From Taishania sp036758285 (lineage in GTDB: Bacteria; Bacteroidota; Bacteroidia; Flavobacteriales_D; Crocinitomicaceae): a DNA stretch of 19,176 nt. Both the position numbers and the translations under genes were made by a program. The DNA lies in the NCBI GenBank assembly GCA_036758285.1, contig DAIOWV010000059.1, positions 1 through 19,176 on the forward strand, read 5' to 3'. Below, piece by piece: positions 1 through 6,931 of this stretch. The notes beneath the pieces were generated by a model. It saw nothing but the letters and a program-made list of their open reading frames with translations, was not told the DNA's origin and did not search any database. How positions within the stretch are numbered: the first letter of the stretch is position 1; the number at the start of each line of letters is the position of its first letter.

Positions 1-42
1 AAACCTTCTGAGATGGTTAATGCCAATTTTAGAAGGTTTTTT
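1..42 (+). terminator. Rho-independent terminator of an upstream gene
   Basis: The arms AAACCTTCT (1-9) and AGAAGGTTT (31-39) pair perfectly. A small inner TGG/CCA pairing lies within the 21-nt interior, and a run of T (37-42) follows. It probably ends a + strand gene left of the window and separates it from the helicase at 93. Confidence 0.7.
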
Positions 43-92
43 CGTGGAATAGAGAGACTATTTCTTTGAGGAAATGAATTATCTTCGTAGTT

Positions 93-3000
93 ATGAAGTC
101 AGAAGAAAGTAAATTATTAAATGATTGGTTGCTCCAGCAAAGCGAATTCAATAATAATGATTTACTTGTTTCAATTGATAGTGATAAAACGCTTAATTTT
201 TCAGATCATTTTTCTTATAATTCAATTGCTAAAGTTCTTTCATTTTCGCATAATTCAATTAAAGAAAGTGGAATTAACCCATTATGTAAGACTGTTGGTA
301 TTCTCAAATGGAAATGGGATAACCAATTAATAAAATCTCCTATATGGATTATTCCTTGCGATTTTAAAATTGATAAGGTAAGGCAATTAGTAACAATTGA
401 AACAAATGATGAAATCGGGTTTATCAATCCATTTTTATCAAATAAATTGAAAGAATTGTTTTCAATACAATTGGACTCATTTAACTATTTAGAGGTTTTG
501 ACCATTTTGAAAAATGCTGGATTTGAGTCGGTTGATTCCGAAAAAGAATACATTGATAATTTCCATCATCATCGTTTTGTTTTATTAAAGGAGTTACAAG
601 ATTTAATAGACTTAAAATCTTATTCATCTCCATTAAAACAAATTTTAGTTGGAGAGAAAGAAAATAATTTTGTATTTCGTTTACCTGAAGAATATTTACT
701 TGCATTTGATAATGATCAAAAAAATGTTTTTGAAATTTTTGAAAATGAAAGTTGCACAGTTCAAGGTCCACCAGGTACAGGTAAATCTCAGTTGTTGACG
801 AATCTAGTAAGTAAAACTATTTTCGGGGATTTATCCACAGTTGTTGTCTCTGAAAAGAGAGCTGCTTTGGAAGTTATTCAAAAGAGACTTTCATCTAGTA
901 ATTTGGATGTATTCTCAATAGTAGTTACGGATGATTTAAAAACAAATAATTTTATCCACTCATTAAAAACAACTTGGGAATTTTTAAGTGAATATGAATT
1001 TCAAAATGTTCATCAATTTTCTTCAAGAAAAGAGCATGAAATGAATTTACAATTCATTTTAGATTTATTAAATCAACCCAAATTAATTGGAGGTGTAACA
1101 TTTTCAAAATTTAAAGAATTAGGAGAATCAATTAATGATAATTCTGTGTTTCAGTTTCTAACTAACCCACCAGATTTAGATATTTATGAATCAACACTTT
1201 CAATCGTTGAGGAAATTTATAATAAGAAATTAGCATTGCCAAGTTCAATTATTCCTTTTAGCAATGCTTGTAAAGAGAATTTAGATAAGTATGATGATAA
1301 AATAAAAGATACGCTTAGTAAACTTTCTAATTTAGAAATAATTCAGCCAAATTTATATCAACATGATATTGATGAGCTTCAAAAAAAGAGTGTTATTTAT
1401 CAATTGTTTCAGAATGAGATAGCTAAAAAATATTATTCGATTTTAGAACCCGAATCAAAAAAACAAAAACGTTTTTTAAAGTTATATAAATCGTATAGAT
1501 TAATTAATAAACAAATTGAATTGATTGGTAATTATCAATCAAATTGGAAAGTGATACCTACAGAGGAAGAAGTTATTTCTATTTTAAATTCAATGGAAAA
1601 ACTAACTTATTTTCAAAAAATTACCTTTAAAAAACGTTGGAAACAATTAAGTTTTTTGCCAGTTTCAAATGCTGTAGAAGGATTAAAAAACCTACAGGGG
1701 TATTATATTTTATATAAAGAGCAATTGACAATTGAACAGAAGTTTATTGAATTAGGTGTATTTGACGTATCTGAATTAGAGTCTATTTATGGAGTTTTAC
1801 CTCTTTTTAATCAAGAGAAATGGGATCTTTATCAATCCTTTACATTAAATCAAAAAAATAATTTAGAACAGATAAATTCAAAAATTGATTTTCTAAAAAA
1901 TGATTTGAAATTAAATTATAAGCTAAAAGAAGATAAACTCATTTCTGCACAATTAAGACATCTAGCTGATAGTTTACCTCAAATGATACTATTGGGGAAA
2001 CAAATAATAAAATTAAATCAGAGAATTTTAGATGTTTTTAGTGTTTGTGAATCATTTGAAGATTATAAAAAAAGTATTATTCAGTCACATTCGATAAAGT
2101 TTGAATCTTTTTATCCCATGCTTTCTTCATTTAATATGAATACACTAAAATTGAAAGTTGAAGCTTTGATGGAGTCTGAAAATATGGAAAATCAATTGTT
2201 TGCAGATAGGTTAATTCAAAAAATAAAACATCAATTTGATATTAATAATCGATTAATCCAAACTTCTAACATTAAATTAAGTGAAGAAGAAAAATCATTG
2301 AAACAACAATTAAAAAGAGGTAAATCGATATTAATTAAAGAGTTTTCAAAGACTCGACAACATCCATCATTTCGTGAATTAATTAATTCTGATGCTTTTC
2401 TTTGGATAAAAATTTTAAAGCCTTTTTGGTTAACTAACCCAACTCAATTAGCCAAATTGTTTCCATTGCAACAAGATTTATTTGATATAGGTGTTATGGA
2501 TGAAGCTAGTCAGATGCCTGTTTATAACGCTTTGGGAGCTTTACAAAGATGTAAGCGGGTGATTATAGCAGGTGATGAACAACAAATGAATCCTACTTCG
2601 TATTTTCAAAAGGGGTCTAAAGAAATAATAAGTGTTTTACATCAAGCAAATTATTCATTTAGAAAACTAGTTTTAACGCATCATTATAGGAGTAAGCATG
2701 TACCATTAATCCATTTTTCAAATACTAATTTTTACAACAATCAATTAATGGTTTACCCCTCGTTTCCTGTTGATTTTGATTGTGTTAAAAGACATTTTTG
2801 TCCAACAGGAAAGTATATAGAAAGAAAAAATTTAGAAGAAGCGACTCAGGTTGTGAAATTGATTGAGGATAAAATAAATTCAACAAAAACAATTGGAATA
2901 GTTGCGTTTTCTCAAAATCAAGTTGATGCTATTTGGAAATTAATGCCCTTAGAACTTTTAGAAAAAGTAAATCAACGAATTGAAAACAGAACCTTGTTTA

Positions 3001-3425
3001 TAAAACCCTTAGAAAAAGTTCAAGGAGATGAATGTGAACATTTAATTATTACTCTTGGTTATGCTGTTAATGAACATGGTGATTTTTACATGAAATTTGG
3101 CCCTTTAAATACGGCCTCAGGAAGAAATCGATTAAATGTATTATTTTCAAGAGCGTCTGAGACAATCGATTTTGTGTGTTCAATTGAATCGTCAGTGTTA
3201 AAATGGAGTGAGAATGAATCAATTCAATTGTTGTATAAATGGCTTCGAAGTTTAGCACAAGAAAATTCTAAAGAAAGTATAGTATTTCCACTCAATTTAA
3301 ATCCATCAATAAATAAAAATTATTTAGTCTTTCATAATGTCCATCAGTCTTTGCCAAACGCTATAGAACTCAAAACAACTTATTCAATTCTGGCTGCTAG
3401 AGGTTGGAAGATCGATTTTAATTGA
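93..3425 (+). CDS. Superfamily 1 helicase, DUF4011/COG1112 type (AAA_11/AAA_12)
   Basis: This is a 1110-residue SF1B-type ATP-dependent DNA or RNA helicase. Residues about 68-145 resemble the DUF4011 N-terminal region (GILKWKW, then SPIWIIPCDF). The Walker A motif GPPGTGKS is at 225-232, followed by VSEKRAALEVIQKRL, which is typical of this family. About 570 mostly helical, charged residues then intervene, probably with coiled coils, before the Walker B motif DEASQ (803-807). Further motifs are GDEQQ (827-831), YRS (865-867), VQGDE (976-980) and RLNVLFSRA (1013-1021). All core helicase motifs are intact. Only about 90 residues follow the last motif, with no visible DUF559, PLD or kinase domain, although larger relatives often carry one. 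It is a single gene after a terminator and converges on marC. Relatives occur in anti-phage systems such as Mokosh, but a defence role here is only a possibility. Family call firm; substrate unknown. Confidence 0.9.
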   Translation: MKSEESKLLNDWLLQQSEFNNNDLLVSIDSDKTLNFSDHFSYNSIAKVLSFSHNSIKESGINPLCKTVGILKWKWDNQLIKSPIWIIPCDFKIDKVRQLVTIETNDEIGFINPFLSNKLKELFSIQLDSFNYLEVLTILKNAGFESVDSEKEYIDNFHHHRFVLLKELQDLIDLKSYSSPLKQILVGEKENNFVFRLPEEYLLAFDNDQKNVFEIFENESCTVQGPPGTGKSQLLTNLVSKTIFGDLSTVVVSEKRAALEVIQKRLSSSNLDVFSIVVTDDLKTNNFIHSLKTTWEFLSEYEFQNVHQFSSRKEHEMNLQFILDLLNQPKLIGGVTFSKFKELGESINDNSVFQFLTNPPDLDIYESTLSIVEEIYNKKLALPSSIIPFSNACKENLDKYDDKIKDTLSKLSNLEIIQPNLYQHDIDELQKKSVIYQLFQNEIAKKYYSILEPESKKQKRFLKLYKSYRLINKQIELIGNYQSNWKVIPTEEEVISILNSMEKLTYFQKITFKKRWKQLSFLPVSNAVEGLKNLQGYYILYKEQLTIEQKFIELGVFDVSELESIYGVLPLFNQEKWDLYQSFTLNQKNNLEQINSKIDFLKNDLKLNYKLKEDKLISAQLRHLADSLPQMILLGKQIIKLNQRILDVFSVCESFEDYKKSIIQSHSIKFESFYPMLSSFNMNTLKLKVEALMESENMENQLFADRLIQKIKHQFDINNRLIQTSNIKLSEEEKSLKQQLKRGKSILIKEFSKTRQHPSFRELINSDAFLWIKILKPFWLTNPTQLAKLFPLQQDLFDIGVMDEASQMPVYNALGALQRCKRVIIAGDEQQMNPTSYFQKGSKEIISVLHQANYSFRKLVLTHHYRSKHVPLIHFSNTNFYNNQLMVYPSFPVDFDCVKRHFCPTGKYIERKNLEEATQVVKLIEDKINSTKTIGIVAFSQNQVDAIWKLMPLELLEKVNQRIENRTLFIKPLEKVQGDECEHLIITLGYAVNEHGDFYMKFGPLNTASGRNRLNVLFSRASETIDFVCSIESSVLKWSENESIQLLYKWLRSLAQENSKESIVFPLNLNPSINKNYLVFHNVHQSLPNAIELKTTYSILAARGWKIDFN

Positions 3426-3429
3426 AAGA

Positions 3430-4023
3430 TTAATTGAACAATGCAGAAATATTTGAAGAAAATAACTTAACAGCAATTGCCAAAAGAATAATTCCAAATA
3501 CTTTTTTAACAATAGCAATACCACCTTTACCTAAAATTCGTTCAATTGTTTTTGTTAATCGAAGAACAAGATAAATAATAATAATATTTATAAAAATTCC
3601 CATTACAATATTCACCTCAGCAAACTCTGCTTTTAACGAAATTATAGAGGTCATAGTCCCTGCTCCAGCTATGATTGGAAATGCTAAAGGTATAATACTG
3701 GCTAATTTCCCTGGGACTTCATCTCGAAATAAATGCCATCCCATTATCATCTCTAAAGCTAATGCGAAAATTATAAATGAACCTGCGACAGCAAATGAAC
3801 GAATATCAACACCGAAAATATTTAATATAGATTCACCTAAAATTAAAAAACCAATCATTATCCCGAGAGAAACTAAACTTGTTCGTAATGGGCTAATGTC
3901 ACCAGATTTTTCTTTGATTTTGATGATCAAAGGGATTGATCCTAAAATATCAATTACGGCAAATAAAACCATAGTTGTTTTAAGTATTTGAGACCAGCTA
4001 AAATGGCTTAAAAAATCATTCAT
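3430..4023 (-). CDS. MarC family (UPF0056) integral membrane protein
   Basis: This 197-residue inner-membrane protein has six predicted hydrophobic segments at roughly 12-34, 49-70, 77-95, 112-130, 136-156 and 169-189. That matches MarC/UPF0056 in length and topology. Family hallmarks visible are FAVIDILGSIP near residues 21-31 and the glycine/proline stretch FPIIAGAGTMTS (115-126). The transported substrate of the family is not established; the old link of E. coli MarC to multiple antibiotic resistance was not upheld. Its ATG overlaps the purN TGA by 4 nt (ATGA), so the two genes are translationally coupled. The stop lies 4 nt from the stop of the convergent helicase gene, with no hairpin between them. 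Confidence 0.9.
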   Translation of the reverse strand: MNDFLSHFSWSQILKTTMVLFAVIDILGSIPLIIKIKEKSGDISPLRTSLVSLGIMIGFLILGESILNIFGVDIRSFAVAGSFIIFALALEMIMGWHLFRDEVPGKLASIIPLAFPIIAGAGTMTSIISLKAEFAEVNIVMGIFINIIIIYLVLRLTKTIERILGKGGIAIVKKVFGIILLAIAVKLFSSNISALFN

Positions 4024-4592
4024 GATAAGATAGTTTTTTCAATTATTTTTGGAAAATTTTTATGTTCTAGTTGGTGAATTTTTTCTTGGAGTGATGATAA
4101 CGTTTCACTCTCCGAAATTTGACAAGTAAATTGTGCAATTACTTCACCTTTATCGAATTCTGAATTTACAAAATGAATTGTAATCCCTGAAATAGATTCA
4201 TTGTTTTGCAATACAGCTTTATGTACATTTGAACCATACATGCCTTTTCCGCCATAGGCAGGAAGTAATGAAGGATGAATGTTTATGATTTTATTAGGAT
4301 ATAATGCAATTAGTTGCTCAGGTATTTTTCTTAAAAATCCGGCTAGTATAATGAAATCAATTTTTTGAGTGCTACAAAATTCTGTGATTAAAACAGCCTC
4401 TTCTACTTCTTTATTGGTGAACAATTTAACAGGGATACCTTTATTGATTGCTGATTGAACGATAGGGGCATCACTTTTGTTAGATAAAATGAAAACAATT
4501 TCAACAGTAGAAGAGTTTTTAAAATATTCAATGATATTTAAAGCGTTACTTCCAGTGCCTGAAGCGAAAATAGCTAAGCGAATTTTATTCAT
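4020..4592 (-). CDS. purN: Phosphoribosylglycinamide formyltransferase
   Basis: PurN catalyses the third step of purine synthesis, transferring a formyl group from 10-formyl-THF to glycinamide ribonucleotide in the cytoplasm. The 190-residue product has the phosphate-binding GTGSN (12-16). The catalytic triad is visible as N104 and H106 in NIHPSLLPAYGG and D147 in EFDKGEVIAQ. These match N106, H108 and D144 of the E. coli enzyme. I chose the ATG at 4592 because the family begins directly with the beta-strand NKIRLAIFASG; the open frame extends to 4730, but the extra 46 residues look non-coding and contain the promoter. It is the first gene of a purN-marC unit and overlaps marC by 4 nt. It is transcribed away from the desaturase. 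Confidence 0.95.
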   Translation of the reverse strand: MNKIRLAIFASGTGSNALNIIEYFKNSSTVEIVFILSNKSDAPIVQSAINKGIPVKLFTNKEVEEAVLITEFCSTQKIDFIILAGFLRKIPEQLIALYPNKIINIHPSLLPAYGGKGMYGSNVHKAVLQNNESISGITIHFVNSEFDKGEVIAQFTCQISESETLSSLQEKIHQLEHKNFPKIIEKTILS

Positions 4593-4596
4593 AATA

Positions 4597-4604
4597 CAAA
4601 AGTA
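4597..4604 (-). promoter_or_regulatory. Putative -7 element of purN, 4 nt from the ATG
   Basis: On the - strand TACTTTTG matches the Bacteroidota -7 consensus TAnnTTTG exactly. It is separated from the purN ATG by only 4 nt, so transcription would begin at or next to the start codon. No TTG is visible at the expected -33 distance, which weakens the call. Confidence 0.4.
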
Positions 4605-4691
4605 TAAAAAAGAAAGAGTATTTATCTTTTTTATATTGTCGAAGCAATTTCTGAATTTAGAATAAAATTTAGTATTGCTATAAAACAATAA

Positions 4692-4724
4692 TTTAACGTT
4701 TTGATTCAAGTTTTTAACGTTTTT
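4692..4724. repeat. Direct repeat TTTAACGTTTT, 21-bp period
   Basis: TTTAACGTTTT occurs at 4692-4702 and again at 4713-4723, start-to-start distance 21 bp, about two helical turns. Each copy contains the palindrome AACGTT. The pair lies in the divergent purN/desaturase intergenic region, 54-86 bp upstream of the desaturase ATG. It could be a regulator binding site; no regulator is identified. Confidence 0.4.
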
Positions 4725-4777
4725 AAGCAATCAATGATTTAAAAAATGACTAACTTGCGCCACTTTTAAATTAGAAA

Positions 4778-5893
4778 ATGAAGATACAATCAGTTAAATT
4801 CTCCCAAGACACAAATGTTGAATTTTATAAAGAATTAAAAAAGAGAGTAAACTCTTATTTTAAAACAAATAACATCTCCAAGTATGGAAACACAAACATG
4901 GTTGTTAAGACTATCTTTATGGTTTCCTTGTATTTAGTGCCTTATCTACTTATTTTAACAATTGCAGATTCAACTTGGTTAGCTTTGTTGTTATGGTCTA
5001 TCGCTGGATTTGGAATGGCTGGTATTGGTTTGTCAGTTATGCATGATGCTAATCACGGGTCTTATTCAAGGTTTAATTTTGTAAATCGTTCATTAGGTTA
5101 TATGGCTAATCTAGTTGGTGGAAGTGATTTAAATTGGAGAATTCAACACAATGTATTACATCATACTTATACAAATGTTGATGGATTAGATGAGGATATT
5201 GATGTTGATGGTCTTATGCGTTTTTCTCCAAATCAAAAAAGGTTAAAAGCTCACCGATACCAACATCTTTATGCTTGGTTTTTATATGGTTTACTGACAA
5301 TAAATTGGTTTTTTGTAAAAGATTATCAACAAATTAAGCGGTATAAAAATATGGGTTTGTTGGTAACACAAAATACAACTTATGGTAAGGAATTATCAAT
5401 CATTATTTTTGCAAAATTGGTTTATGCTTTTATGATGATAGCTTTGCCAATTTGGATCGCACCAGTATCTTGGTATATTTCTTTGATTGGATTTTTTGTG
5501 ATGCAAATGATAGCTGGCTTTGTTTTGTCTGTGATTTTTCAAACTGCACATGTGATTCCAACATCAGACTTCCCAGTGCCAGATGAGTCTGGTAATATTA
5601 AAGCAGATTGGGCTGTTAATCAGTTGTATAATACTTCAAATTTTGCACCAAAAGCACGTATTTTGTCTTGGTATGTCGGAGGGTTGAACTATCAAGTTGA
5701 ACATCATTTATTTCCTAATATTTGTCATGTTCATTATAAAAATATTTCAAAAATTGTAAAGCAAACAGCAATTGAGTATAATTTACCATACTATAGTTAC
5801 ACAACATTTTTGAGTGCAATAAAAGATCATGCAAAATTGTTGAAAAATTTAGGTAAATACGATACTATTCCTGCTCTGAATAAGGATAAGTAA
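4778..5893 (+). CDS. Membrane fatty acid desaturase (QxxHH, front-end type)
   Basis: This 371-residue integral membrane di-iron desaturase introduces a double bond into acyl chains, probably of membrane lipids or acyl-CoA. The three histidine boxes are complete: HDANH (89-93), HNVLHH (124-129) and QVEHH (306-310). The Q in the third box is typical of the front-end and linoleoyl-CoA desaturase branch (delta-5/delta-6). Hydrophobic segments lie near 44-62, 67-88, 162-181, 205-230 and 231-255. No fused cytochrome b5 domain is present, so electrons would come from a separate ferredoxin or similar donor. It heads a three-gene unit; its TAA is directly followed by the ATG of the MmcQ gene. A direct repeat at 4692-4724 may regulate it. 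Regioselectivity cannot be read from the sequence. Confidence 0.93.
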   Translation: MKIQSVKFSQDTNVEFYKELKKRVNSYFKTNNISKYGNTNMVVKTIFMVSLYLVPYLLILTIADSTWLALLLWSIAGFGMAGIGLSVMHDANHGSYSRFNFVNRSLGYMANLVGGSDLNWRIQHNVLHHTYTNVDGLDEDIDVDGLMRFSPNQKRLKAHRYQHLYAWFLYGLLTINWFFVKDYQQIKRYKNMGLLVTQNTTYGKELSIIIFAKLVYAFMMIALPIWIAPVSWYISLIGFFVMQMIAGFVLSVIFQTAHVIPTSDFPVPDESGNIKADWAVNQLYNTSNFAPKARILSWYVGGLNYQVEHHLFPNICHVHYKNISKIVKQTAIEYNLPYYSYTTFLSAIKDHAKLLKNLGKYDTIPALNKDK

Positions 5894-6253
5894 ATGAGGA
5901 TCTATTTAGAAGATATTCGATCATATTGCTTGTCAAAAGATTTTACAGAAGAAGGTTTTCCTTTTGATGAAAATACCTTAGTATTTAAAGTTGGAGGAAA
6001 GATGTACGCATTAATTGATGTAGAGAAGTCTGAAAGTATTAATCTGAAATGTAATCCTGAAAGAGCTGAAGAATTAAGGGAAAACAATGAAGGGATTATT
6101 CCAGGATATCATATGAGTAAAAAGCATTGGAATACCGTTTCTTTAGATGGAATCGTAGATCAAAAATTAGTATTTGAATTGATTGATCATTCTTATCAAT
6201 TGGTGTATGCTTCTCTCACTAAAAAGGTTAAACATGAGCTCGAGAATCGATAA
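5894..6253 (+). CDS. MmcQ/YjbR family protein
   Basis: This small 119-residue soluble protein belongs to the MmcQ/YjbR (DUF419) family, which has a CyaY-like fold and is often annotated as DNA-binding. Its cellular role is not well defined. The family features are clear: an N-terminal helix (LEDIRSYCLSK), PFDENTLVFKVGGKMYALI (23-41), SINLKCNPERAEELR (48-62) and GYHMSKKHWNTV (71-82). Length is normal. The ATG abuts the desaturase TAA with no spacer. The last 20 nt overlap the S4-domain gene, so translation of all three is probably coupled. The link to lipid desaturation is positional only. Confidence 0.9.
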   Translation: MRIYLEDIRSYCLSKDFTEEGFPFDENTLVFKVGGKMYALIDVEKSESINLKCNPERAEELRENNEGIIPGYHMSKKHWNTVSLDGIVDQKLVFELIDHSYQLVYASLTKKVKHELENR

Positions 6254-6608
6254 ATACATTTGGTGTGTACGATTATCTAAAACTCGTTCAATTGCTACGG
6301 AACTTGTAACTAAAGGTAAAGTGAAATTGAATGGAGAACCAACAAAACCTTCAAAAGATGTAAAAGTTGGCGATGTGATAACGATTCAAAAAAACACAGC
6401 AGTTTTTTCATATAAAGTACTCCAGTTATTAGCAAATAGAGTAGGTGCTAAACTGGTGGTAGATTATGTATTAGACATGACAGATCCTATAGAAATTGAT
6501 AAATATAAACAATATCAGTCTGCTCAAAGTACCTATAGAGAACTAGGGACTGGAAAGCCAACAAAGAAAGATAGGAGGGATATTTCCGACTTTTTAGAAG
6601 GCTGGTGA
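6234..6608 (+). CDS. S4-domain RNA-binding protein, Hsp15-like
   Basis: This basic protein of 124 residues carries an N-terminal S4 RNA-binding domain at about residues 4-60. The signature is RIDKYIWCVRLSKTRSIAT followed by KGKVKLNGE and KVGDVITI. Architecture and size match the Hsp15/HslR family. E. coli Hsp15 binds stalled 50S subunits carrying peptidyl-tRNA, and a similar ribosome-rescue role is inferred. The lysine-rich C-terminus (GKPTKKDRRD) is consistent with rRNA binding. I chose the ATG at 6234 because the S4 domain starts right after it; a frame open from 6183 would add 17 residues lying inside the MmcQ gene. It overlaps that gene by 20 nt and is the last gene of the unit. Confidence 0.88.
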   Translation: MSSRIDKYIWCVRLSKTRSIATELVTKGKVKLNGEPTKPSKDVKVGDVITIQKNTAVFSYKVLQLLANRVGAKLVVDYVLDMTDPIEIDKYKQYQSAQSTYRELGTGKPTKKDRRDISDFLEGW

Positions 6609-6677
6609 TAACTAAAATCAAAGGTGAATTGTTAAAAAATCAAATATTCATATATTCTATTCTAAAAAAGTATATGA

Positions 6678-6704
6678 TTTGTCTTTTATTATTCATTACC
6701 TTTG
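6678..6704 (+). promoter_or_regulatory. Candidate promoter of the tatA-gatA unit
   Basis: TACCTTTG at 6697-6704 matches TAnnTTTG exactly. TTTG at 6678-6681 could serve as the upstream box, but the spacing (15 nt) is shorter than usual. It would give a leader of about 25 nt before the tatA ATG. The 126-nt gap 6609-6734 holds nothing else recognisable. Confidence 0.4.
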
Positions 6705-6734
6705 CTTATTAAATTATTCTAAATAATAGAAATT

Positions 6735-6917
6735 ATGGTACTAGGAGGATTAGCATTGACACTTGGTGGAGGGCAAATTATTTTGATTCTTGCTGTTGTT
6801 CTTTTGTTGTTCGGAGGAAAGAAAATTCCTGAATTAATGAAAGGATTAGGTCAAGGAGTAAAAGAATTTAAAGACGCTACTAAAAGCGACGATAAAAAAG
6901 AAGAAGAACAGAAATAA
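6735..6917 (+). CDS. tatA: Sec-independent translocase subunit TatA
   Basis: This 60-residue pore-forming component of the twin-arginine translocase exports folded proteins across the inner membrane, working with TatC (not in the window). One N-terminal transmembrane helix (about residues 13-26, QIILILAVVLLLF) is followed by the hinge and amphipathic helix FGGKKIPELMKGLGQGVKEF (26-45). This is the canonical TatA/E signature. The acidic and lysine-rich tail (DDKKEEEQK) is typical of Bacteroidota TatA. The gene is 14 nt upstream of gatA, and the pair appears to begin a five-gene unit. TatA and TatE cannot be told apart by sequence alone; TatB is unlikely given the short tail. Confidence 0.93.
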   Translation: MVLGGLALTLGGGQIILILAVVLLLFGGKKIPELMKGLGQGVKEFKDATKSDDKKEEEQK

Positions 6918-6931
6918 TTCCATCAAAAAAT

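Noticed and set aside
3671..3991. A 106-codon + strand frame antisense to marC
   Set aside because: It is the complement of a clear membrane-protein gene and shows no motif of its own.
4593..4730. A 46-residue N-terminal extension of PurN
   Set aside because: The family starts at the beta-strand just after the ATG at 4592; the extension has no family counterpart and covers the -7 box.
4751..4758. TAACTTGC upstream of the desaturase as a -7 box
   Set aside because: It has two mismatches to TAnnTTTG and no TTG at a suitable distance, so it was not listed as a promoter.
6183..6233. A longer start for the S4-domain protein
   Set aside because: The 17 extra residues lie fully inside the MmcQ gene in another frame, and the S4 domain begins right after the ATG at 6234.
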